Assembly (NCBI GenBank): GCA_903840265.1
Contig: CAIMFH010000088.1
Location: 26,940 to 90,939, forward strand
DNA length: 64,000 nt
Origin: an uncultured Schlesneria sp.
Lineage (GTDB): Bacteria > Planctomycetota > Planctomycetia > Planctomycetales > Planctomycetaceae
Direction: 5' to 3'
The translations under genes were made by a program, and so were the position numbers. The notes under the pieces are model-generated. The model did not search any database. It was not told where the DNA came from and saw only the letters and a list, made by a program, of their open reading frames with translations. Shown piece by piece: positions 57,891 through 64,000 of the stretch (positions are counted from its first letter, which is position 1; each line of letters opens with the position of its first letter).

Positions 57891-59177
57891 ATGTCTTCCT
57901 TGTTGATTCGTGGCGGTCGAGTGATCGATCCCAGCCGGGAATTGGACCGCGTCGGTGACGTGATCGTCCGTGATGGCCGCATTGCCGAAATCGGCTCGAA
58001 TCTGGGTCAGGCCGACGAAATCCTCGATGCCACCGGATGCATTGTCTGTGCGGGCTTCATCGATACGCACGTTGGTGTCCGCGATCCGGGCTTTGAAGAG
58101 GATGAAACCACTGCCACTGCCACAGCGGCTGCTCTCGCCGGTGGTTTCACTCGGATCGCTGCACTGCCAGATACACTTCCCGTCGTCGACAACGCGGCCG
58201 CTGCGGAATATGTGGTCCTACAGGCGAAACGCGCGGGAAACTGTCGCGTCTATCCGCTGGGAGCAGTCACTCGTAACCATGCAGGCGAAGAACTCGCCGA
58301 CTTAGGGCAGCTTGCTCGAAGTGGCGCAGTTGCCTTCACGGATTCCAATTTTCCCATCGCCAGCGCCGAGATCATGCGACGGGCTCTCGAATACGCTCGC
58401 ATGTTCGATCGGCCAATCTTCGTTCATCCCCAAGACCCGACGCTCACTGCTGGCGGAGTGATGCACGAAGGCTACTATTCAACCGCCCTCGGTCTGCGCG
58501 GTATGCCTGCAGCCGCCGAGGAAATCATGGTCAGCCGCGATATCGCGCTCGCCGAACTAACTGGCGGCCGCATCCACCTGATGTCGATCTCGACTCAAGG
58601 AGCCGTCGAACAAGTCCGCCGAGCAAAACAGCGTGGGATCAAGGTGACGTGCGATGTCACGCCACATCACCTCGTTCTGACCGATGCCGACATGCAGAAA
58701 TACGACGCGAACTATAAAGTGCGACCGCCGCTTCGAACCGAAGAGCATGTGCGAGCCCTGATCGACGGCCTGGTGGACGGCACTGTCGATGCGATTTCGG
58801 CCGATCACCAGCCCTGGGCGTCGGAAAAGAAAGATCGCGAGTTGGATCAAGTTCCGTTTGGAATCGTCGGACTCGAAACGCTGCTGCCGCTCTGCGTGAA
58901 GACACTGGTCGAGCCCGGGCGACTCTCCTGGCTGCAGTTGATCAGCAAGCTGACTACGGGCCCCGCGAGAATACTGGGGTGGACCGAAGCCGGGATGTTG
59001 GCCACTGGTGTTTCGGCCGATGTCACTGTAATCGATCCCACAGCGAGTTGGACTGTCGATCCCGCGAAGTTTCGTTCCAAAAGCCGCAACACCCCGTTTG
59101 GCGGCTGGACAATGCAGGGACAGGTCAAAGCGGTCGTGATCGGCGGCGAAATTCGCTTCCGCGTCACCGAAGTTTGA
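57891..59177 (+). CDS. pyrX: Dihydroorotase-like protein, probably catalytically inactive PyrC' partner of PyrB
   Basis: 428 residues of the amidohydrolase/type I dihydroorotase fold. Compared with active enzymes, the metal motif H-x-H-x-R reads H60-V-G62-V-R, so the second His is replaced by Gly. The usual H-x-x-H-V-S-T reads H-L-M-S232-I-S-T, so that His is Ser. Asp151 (AFTDSN), His179 (VHPQDP) and Asp305 (SADHQPW) remain. With two of the metal ligands gone it probably does not bind two zincs. Such inactive PyrC' proteins stabilise PyrB in some bacteria, and this gene directly follows pyrB. An active dihydroorotase is then expected elsewhere. Confidence 0.85.
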   Translation: MSSLLIRGGRVIDPSRELDRVGDVIVRDGRIAEIGSNLGQADEILDATGCIVCAGFIDTHVGVRDPGFEEDETTATATAAALAGGFTRIAALPDTLPVVDNAAAAEYVVLQAKRAGNCRVYPLGAVTRNHAGEELADLGQLARSGAVAFTDSNFPIASAEIMRRALEYARMFDRPIFVHPQDPTLTAGGVMHEGYYSTALGLRGMPAAAEEIMVSRDIALAELTGGRIHLMSISTQGAVEQVRRAKQRGIKVTCDVTPHHLVLTDADMQKYDANYKVRPPLRTEEHVRALIDGLVDGTVDAISADHQPWASEKKDRELDQVPFGIVGLETLLPLCVKTLVEPGRLSWLQLISKLTTGPARILGWTEAGMLATGVSADVTVIDPTASWTVDPAKFRSKSRNTPFGGWTMQGQVKAVVIGGEIRFRVTEV

Positions 59178-59259
59178 CAGATCTCGTACAATACTGATCC
59201 GGCCAGGGAGGAATGGTTCCTCGTCGAGCCGTTCGTTTTCGAGTTCTGGATTCCCATCG

Positions 59260-59922
59260 ATGTCGGCCGCGTTCCTCATTATCGATGGTTACAACCTGCT
59301 GCACGAGGCCGGATTGTCTCAGGCCAAGTACGCGCCGGGTGACCTTCACCGCCAGCGTCATCGGTTACTCGTGCGATTGACGAACGAATTGAGTGCGGAA
59401 GAACGAATCCGCTGCACCGTGGTTTTCGACGCCATCGAGGCCCCGTCTGGTCTGGAACGCCAATTTCGACACGGCGAGATCGCGGTCATGTTTGCCGAAC
59501 CGGGGCATGACGCGGATTCTCTCATTGAAGAACTCATCGAAGCTCATTCTGCGCCAGCGCAACTACTCGTGGTCTCCAGCGATCATCGCCTTCAAAAAGC
59601 AGCCAAGCAGCGGCGAGGCAAGAGCGTCGACAGCGAAGAGTTTCTGCAGCAGCTGGCAACTCGCGCGAGGGAAGCTGCGAAAGCAAAACCGGCCACGCCA
59701 AGCGTGACTAGTACCGGCAGTTCGCAGGAGGAGACATCGTATTGGCTGAACGAATTCGGCAAAATTGATGTCGACGCGATTGGGAAGCTCGACGACCCCG
59801 ACGCGAAGCCTGCGGCCACCGATCAGTGGCAGAAAAACCTCGACGATCTGCAGAAACAGCTCAATGAGGCGGATCTGGACGAGTGGTTGAAGTCACCACC
59901 ACCCGATCGACGTAAGAAATAG
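59260..59922 (+). CDS. YacP-like NYN domain protein (putative ribonuclease)
   Basis: 220 residues. AFLIIDGYNLLHEAGL opens the NYN domain, with the acidic Asp and Asn of the PIN-like active site; CTVVFDAIEAPSG, AEPGHDADSLIEELIEAH and LLVVSSDHRLQKAAKQRRGKSVDSEEF complete it. YacP/Rae1 relatives cut mRNA on the ribosome. The last 80 residues are an acidic, coiled extension (PSVTSTGSSQEE..., LDDPDAKPAATDQWQKNLDDL) not found in YacP. It follows the dihydroorotase-like gene after 82 bases. Confidence 0.85.
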   Translation: MSAAFLIIDGYNLLHEAGLSQAKYAPGDLHRQRHRLLVRLTNELSAEERIRCTVVFDAIEAPSGLERQFRHGEIAVMFAEPGHDADSLIEELIEAHSAPAQLLVVSSDHRLQKAAKQRRGKSVDSEEFLQQLATRAREAAKAKPATPSVTSTGSSQEETSYWLNEFGKIDVDAIGKLDDPDAKPAATDQWQKNLDDLQKQLNEADLDEWLKSPPPDRRKK

Positions 59923-59950
59923 CTGACGATGTCGCAAATCACCGGCTGAG

Positions 59951-59965
59951 AACTCCTGCGGAGTT
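59951..59965. repeat. Short hairpin after the NYN gene
   Basis: AACTCC-TGC-GGAGTT forms a 6-bp stem with a 3-base loop, about 30 bases after the NYN stop. It could be a weak terminator or a repeat of the kind seen in planctomycete intergenic DNA. Confidence 0.35.
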
Positions 59966-60080
59966 GACTTCCCTGCGACCGGATTGACCTACGCGGCAGG
60001 TTCGAGCAGAATCTTCACCCAAGTCATTCGGTCTTGTGATGACCAACCAAGTGAAATCCTTCGCACTCAGGAAATTCGCG

Positions 60081-60917
60081 ATGTCGTTGTTTGATTTGCT
60101 CGCCTTAAAGAAGCCGCTGCTGTTGGGGGCGTTGACCCTGACTTTCGTTGGCTGTGGGGCCGAACAGTACGAACAACGGCTGCGTCAGTCTAAGGATTAC
60201 TTCAACTACCTGGAAAAGATCGAGCAGAATCTAGGACCAAAATGGTCCGACGGTCGCATCGTCGATCTCATGCGAGTCCCCAAGCAGTTCCAGCAGATTC
60301 CGGCGCCAGTTCCGGTCAAGAATGAGAATGGCGAGGACGAACTTCCGGCGGTCGATCCACGCCAGCCCGACTACTTGAATCTGATTTTCCCGCACGAACA
60401 ACTCGTGGCCGCTTGGGAAGCTCCCTTCATGGTTGATGGTGCCGATGGAACGGCAGGGACTCGCAAAGGATATATCTACGTCCTCAGCAATTACTGGATG
60501 TTCGTGGGCGAAGACCCCGCCGAAGCATTGAAGTTCCTCGGGAAAATGGTGCAGTTAGTCGGTGATGCGCTCGACAATCACATTCCTCCCAACAAGCTGG
60601 AAGCACCTGATGTCGAACTTCACCCGAAGCCAGGCCGATATCTTCCGGCTCAGTCCTACAGCGTCTTCAGCTATCAACCCAAGGCGATCACCGACCGCGA
60701 CGATACGACGAATTATACCTTCACGATGTACGCCAAACAGAATGGCAACATTCAAGCAATCGTGCTGGTTGTTCTTCCCGATCGAATCTCGTCACAGGAA
60801 AAGCTGGTCGAGCGAATTCCGATGATGCTGGAGAGTTTCCATATCACCAAGAATGAGCCCAAGCCAGGTGGACAAGGTGGCACGGCCCCAGCGGGTGGCA
60901 GTTCCAATCCGTTCTAA
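60081..60917 (+). CDS. Predicted lipoprotein of unknown function
   Basis: About 278 residues. MSLFDLLALKKPLLLGALTLTFVGCGAEQ ends in a lipobox, so the Cys should be lipidated. The mature region starts with a helical part (YEQRLRQSKDYFNYLEKIEQNLGPKW), then a beta-rich domain (GYIYVLSNYWMFVGEDPAEALKFLGKMV, YTFTMYAKQNGNIQAIVLVVLP) and ends in a Gly-rich tail. I do not recognise the family; it resembles planctomycete-specific lipoproteins. AGGAA lies 8 bases before the ATG at 60081, which also gives a proper signal. Confidence 0.7.
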   Translation: MSLFDLLALKKPLLLGALTLTFVGCGAEQYEQRLRQSKDYFNYLEKIEQNLGPKWSDGRIVDLMRVPKQFQQIPAPVPVKNENGEDELPAVDPRQPDYLNLIFPHEQLVAAWEAPFMVDGADGTAGTRKGYIYVLSNYWMFVGEDPAEALKFLGKMVQLVGDALDNHIPPNKLEAPDVELHPKPGRYLPAQSYSVFSYQPKAITDRDDTTNYTFTMYAKQNGNIQAIVLVVLPDRISSQEKLVERIPMMLESFHITKNEPKPGGQGGTAPAGGSSNPF

Positions 60918-60950
60918 TTGGATTCTCTTGCTGGGTTCGCACTCACTGGA

Positions 60951-62441
60951 CTATCTCAGCAGGCCGTACTTCTTCATCTTGTTGTACAGCGTGACTCGAC
61001 TGATCCCCAAGTCCTTAGCGGTCTTGGTTCGGCTGAAAGTGTTCTTGAACAGCGTCTGCTCGATGATTTCTTTTTCGCTCAGAGCAATCTGACCACCAAG
61101 CGACCGATCATTTGTCGTTGCGACTGTGGAGGCGGCTGGTGCGTTTCCGTAGCCCAGGACAACTGTCGGATCGTTAGTTGGTCCGGCAGTCCCGGACAGT
61201 ACATGTTGGGGCAGATTCGCCTGGGTCAATGTGCCGTCATTACAATAGATCACCGCCCGTTGGATCACGTGTTCCAGTTCGCGGACATTACCAGGCCAAG
61301 GATAATTCACCAGGGCACTGAACAGGCACGGCGAGATGTGTTCGATGCGAACACTGTGCTTGATCGCGAACTGACGCACGAATTTCTTGGCGAGCGGCAC
61401 GATGTCCATTCGTCGCTGTCGTAGCGGCGGAATCACGAACTTCAGCATGTTCAGGCGGTAGTACAAGTCTGGGCGGAACCGGCCTTGCTCAACCAGAGGT
61501 TGCAATTCGAGGTTACTCGCGACGATCAGCCGAGCTTGGCTGTGTTGGGTCTGATTCGAACCCACTGGCTCGAATTCGCCAGTTTCGATCACACGCAGCA
61601 ATTTCACTTGTTGTTCAGGGCCCAGGACATCGATTTCGTCCAGCAGGATCGATCCACGGCGAGCCGCCAGGAACTTTCCTTCCTTGTCCGCATGAGCACT
61701 GGTGAAGGATCCTTTCATATGTCCGAACAGTTCACCTTCGATCAAGTCAGACGGCAAAGCTCCGCAAGCCACCGGCAGGAACGGTTCATGTCGTCCTGGA
61801 CTGACTTCATGAATCAGCTTGGATAGGAATGTCTTGCCAGCACCTGTTTCACCGATCAGCAGGATTGTCACGTCGTGTCGTGCGGCAATTTCAAGGTCAA
61901 GCAGCATTTGCTGCAATTGAGGTGAGTTCGTTTCGAAGCGGCGACCGATCCCGGTCAAGACTCCCAGTGTTTTCTCTTCGCCAAGATCATTCGGCAACAG
62001 TGCTGAAGTCTGCGAAGTTGTGGTCACGCGAACGACGGGGCCCGGGGCGGGAACGGGTTCTACTTCTGGCTCGCCAGGGAACAGATTTTGAAAAGCTTTG
62101 AGCAGTGTCGCTCGGTCCAGCTTGCCGCGGCACATGACGATGTCGTTCATCACGGCGTGACGGGCGAGTGGTTCGGGGCATTCTTCAGCCGTCAGCATGG
62201 CGACGCGAAGTTTAGGAAACCGCTGGGCCACCACTTCCAGAATGCGGTTCTCAGCATGTCCGCCGCTGCCAACGCGTCGGAAGTCGGCCAGCAGAGCCTG
62301 TGGTTCCACATGGCCGCTGAGGTCGATCAGTTCGTCGATCGAATCGCACGAGCGAATGTCCGCCTTGCCATCGAACAGCCCCGGCACTTCAGACGTCATG
62401 ATTTGATCGCGACTTAGGACGACGATGACTGGCTTGTTCAT
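60951..62441 (-). CDS. Sigma-54 activator-like AAA protein with a degenerate receiver and an altered GAFTGA loop
   Basis: 496 residues. Residues 1-120 resemble a receiver but lack the acidic pocket (VVLSRDQIM), leaving one Asp in ALLADFRR; so it is probably a pseudo-receiver. The AAA domain has Walker A GETGAGKT (197-204), ELFGHMKGSFTSA (237-249), Walker B SILLDEID and arginine finger RFRPDLYYRL. The sigma-54-contact loop GAFTGA reads GSFTSA (244-249). A Fis-type HTH closes the protein (TAKDLGISRVTLYNKMKKYG). Whether it activates sigma-54 promoters is uncertain because of this loop. It is alone in its transcription unit. Confidence 0.9.
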   Translation of the reverse strand: MNKPVIVVLSRDQIMTSEVPGLFDGKADIRSCDSIDELIDLSGHVEPQALLADFRRVGSGGHAENRILEVVAQRFPKLRVAMLTAEECPEPLARHAVMNDIVMCRGKLDRATLLKAFQNLFPGEPEVEPVPAPGPVVRVTTTSQTSALLPNDLGEEKTLGVLTGIGRRFETNSPQLQQMLLDLEIAARHDVTILLIGETGAGKTFLSKLIHEVSPGRHEPFLPVACGALPSDLIEGELFGHMKGSFTSAHADKEGKFLAARRGSILLDEIDVLGPEQQVKLLRVIETGEFEPVGSNQTQHSQARLIVASNLELQPLVEQGRFRPDLYYRLNMLKFVIPPLRQRRMDIVPLAKKFVRQFAIKHSVRIEHISPCLFSALVNYPWPGNVRELEHVIQRAVIYCNDGTLTQANLPQHVLSGTAGPTNDPTVVLGYGNAPAASTVATTNDRSLGGQIALSEKEIIEQTLFKNTFSRTKTAKDLGISRVTLYNKMKKYGLLR

Positions 62442-62957
62442 GGAATGAATCCTGTCGAGCTTTGGCGAATGGCGACTGACTTGAGGTCTTGATTTGTGAG
62501 GTTCAATGTTCAGTCAGTGAAACGGTCTGATCAGGTGCTAAACAAATGGAATGCCAAAGCGCTAACGAGCCAAATGGTTCTGGTTGCAATCCTCAATGGA
62601 ATGAGCAGTTAAGTTCGGTAAACAATTTGTGAACCCCTCGCGGACATCACAACCAATGTGGCGATTGAGCAACATCAACACCACGACGCTGTTGCCTATT
62701 CGCCACATGTTGCCGGGCGGAAACATCACCGCAAGAAGCTGGAGCAGAGGTGGACGAATTGACGCCGAACGACTGCGGGCAACTCGTCCTCTCACAAATG
62801 CCTTCGGCAAGTTCTGGTGGACTTTTGCTTCTGAGAATAGTGCGGTGCGGGCAGGTTTATACTAAAGGTGGAGCGTCTAAAGAATCGCCGGAATCGTTAA
62901 CGCGGGCGTGATTGAGTTGGCTACGATATTACCGTCCCTGTTTTCTACCACTATTCG
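62442..62957. other. Intergenic region between divergent activator and dehydrogenase genes
   Basis: About 515 bases. I find no gene I can support, no tRNA and no clear sigma-54 or sigma-70 promoter pair. Confidence 0.4.
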
Positions 62958-64000
62958 ATGCCGTCCAGATTAGGGTTTGCTGTGTTTTGGAAACTGCTCG
63001 GTCTACTGTCGTTGGCTCTTATTCCAGAGCTTGGCTATTCGCAGGACAGTGCCAATCGCAAATCCGGGTATCGCGAATTCGCGGCGGCGAATCCGGGTGA
63101 CGCCGCTGCTGGGAAAAGTGTCTTCGAAGATGCGAGTAAGGCCGCGTGTGTGAAGTGCCATTCCATTGATGGTTCGCGACGAGGCGTCGGGCCAGATCTC
63201 GGTTCGATCGGCAACAAGTTCGAACGCCCCAGCCTGATTCAGTCGATCCTCGATCCGTCGAGTTCCATTGCCATCGGCTACGGCATCACCATTGTCGTCA
63301 CCGAGTCTGGTCAGGCCTATCAAGGGGTGCTGCAACGAGTCACAGATGACTTCCTCGAACTGAAGGATAAGGATTCGAAAACAGTTCGAGTTGAAACTCG
63401 AACCATCGAAGAACAGCGAGAAAGTTCCACATCACTGATGCCCGAGCGGATCGAAACGCTGATCAGCCAGCAGGAGTTTGCCGATCTTGTCGCCTATCTT
63501 GAGACATTGAAGCAGGCCCAGACATCGCTGCCTGCGCATCGCGGCGCGGTGATCGAGATTGATCGGTGCCAGAGCCCACTCGATTTGGCCCCTCGATTTC
63601 CCGACGTGACGTTCACTCGGCCTGTCGCGATGGAACCTGTCCCCGGGCAGAAGTCGCAGTTTGTGGTCATCGAACATGGGGGGGCAATCTATTGGCTGAA
63701 TGAGTCTCTGCCGCAGACGGAAGCATTAGGTGTACTGGACTTGGGTCGCACCGTGCGACTGGGCGGAGCGACGGGCCTGCTGGGCCTGGCCTTTCATCCT
63801 CAGTTTGCTCAGAACGGCCGCGTGTTTCTGAAATACCAGATCGACGATCAGGGCCGGATTACGACGATCGTCGAGGAACGTCATTGGGCTCAGATCGACG
63901 ATCAGAAGCCACAACTGCTACAGCCCCGAGAGATCCTGCGGATTGTCGGAGCAACGCAGGATCACAACGGCGGCAGCCTGGGGTTCGGGCCCGACGGGTA
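62958..64000 (+). CDS. Secreted cytochrome c / PQQ-type sugar dehydrogenase-like protein, cut by the right edge
   Basis: I translated this frame directly; it has no stop before the window ends. The ATG at 62958 leads a signal peptide (FWKLLGLLSLALIPELGYSQ). The haem motif C-V-K-C-H follows near residue 63 in AACVKCHSIDGSRRGVGPDLGSIG, a PVC-type haem-binding cytochrome domain of about 150 residues with the pattern SILDPSSSIAIGY. A beta-propeller of the soluble glucose/sorbosone dehydrogenase type then starts (GLLGLAFHPQFAQNGRVFLKY, QDHNGGSLGFGPDG). It would oxidise a sugar outside the cell. The rest is outside the window, so the full domain set cannot be stated. Confidence 0.88.
   Translation, partial: MPSRLGFAVFWKLLGLLSLALIPELGYSQDSANRKSGYREFAAANPGDAAAGKSVFEDASKAACVKCHSIDGSRRGVGPDLGSIGNKFERPSLIQSILDPSSSIAIGYGITIVVTESGQAYQGVLQRVTDDFLELKDKDSKTVRVETRTIEEQRESSTSLMPERIETLISQQEFADLVAYLETLKQAQTSLPAHRGAVIEIDRCQSPLDLAPRFPDVTFTRPVAMEPVPGQKSQFVVIEHGGAIYWLNESLPQTEALGVLDLGRTVRLGGATGLLGLAFHPQFAQNGRVFLKYQIDDQGRITTIVEERHWAQIDDQKPQLLQPREILRIVGATQDHNGGSLGFGPDG

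Noticed and set aside
62562..62810. Minus-strand frame of 82 codons in the intergenic region before the dehydrogenase gene
   Set aside because: No ribosome site, no protein-family resemblance and low-complexity composition.

Overview
The window reads as chromosomal DNA of a planctomycete. Three kinds of evidence point there: several copies of the planctomycete secreted cytochrome c/DUF1549/DUF1553 and DUF1501 families, DUF1571 and DUF3500 proteins, a Tat-exported sugar-phosphate isomerase-like protein, a DUF1080 protein and a sulfatase, plus many small c-type cytochromes. A Schlesneria/Gimesia-type member of the Planctomycetaceae is my guess from gene content and moderate GC; nothing in the window proves a genus. 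I saw no rRNA or tRNA genes, insertion sequences, prophage or CRISPR array.

Layout. 1-2.8 kb: an edge-cut DUF1571 gene, a HIT protein and a DUF3500 protein. 2.8-5.9 kb (minus): a TadE-TadE-TadG/vWA surface or pilus operon. 6-11 kb (plus): a DUF1501 protein, then a compact vWA / PP2C phosphatase / HhH kinase cassette of the TerY-P triad type. 11-19.5 kb: an ABC exporter, a serine hydrolase and a cytochrome-DUF1553/DUF1501 pair. 19.7-23.9 kb: histidine kinase, receiver, STAS protein and a GspE/PilB ATPase in one run. 23.9-29.5 kb (minus): a second DUF1553 protein and two polytopic membrane proteins. 29.6-34.2 kb: DUF493 protein, methionine aminopeptidase, M50 protease and an HD-GYP protein. 34.2-38.5 kb (minus): DUF1080 protein, PA0069-type radical SAM protein, 2-hydroxyacid dehydrogenase and a di-haem cytochrome. 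38.7-43.6 kb (plus): aroC, a YjbQ-family protein, an M3 peptidase, a lipoprotein and a receiver. 43.6-45.2 kb (minus): isomerase-like protein and a small cytochrome. 45.5-53.8 kb (plus): sulfatase, folD, an AAA ATPase, ispG, a SIS-domain isomerase and an EF-G. 53.9-56.5 kb (minus): argS and rsfS. 56.9-60.9 kb (plus): pyrB, a dihydroorotase-like gene, a YacP-like NYN protein and a lipoprotein. 60.9-62.4 kb (minus): a sigma-54 activator-like protein. The right edge cuts a cytochrome/sugar-dehydrogenase gene.

Most notable. (1) The TerY-P-type triad, whose kinase has strongly altered catalytic motifs. (2) A dihydroorotase homologue directly behind pyrB that lacks two metal-binding histidines, so it is probably a structural PyrC' partner of aspartate carbamoyltransferase. 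(3) A sigma-54 activator in which the GAFTGA loop reads GSFTSA. (4) Sensory genes (kinase, receiver, STAS) joined to a GspE/PilB motor. (5) Three unrelated long inverted repeats in intergenic DNA between 49 and 54 kb, two of them built from arms that are themselves palindromic. (6) A large charged insertion in ArgRS and a Ser/Thr-rich insertion inside the TadG-like vWA domain.
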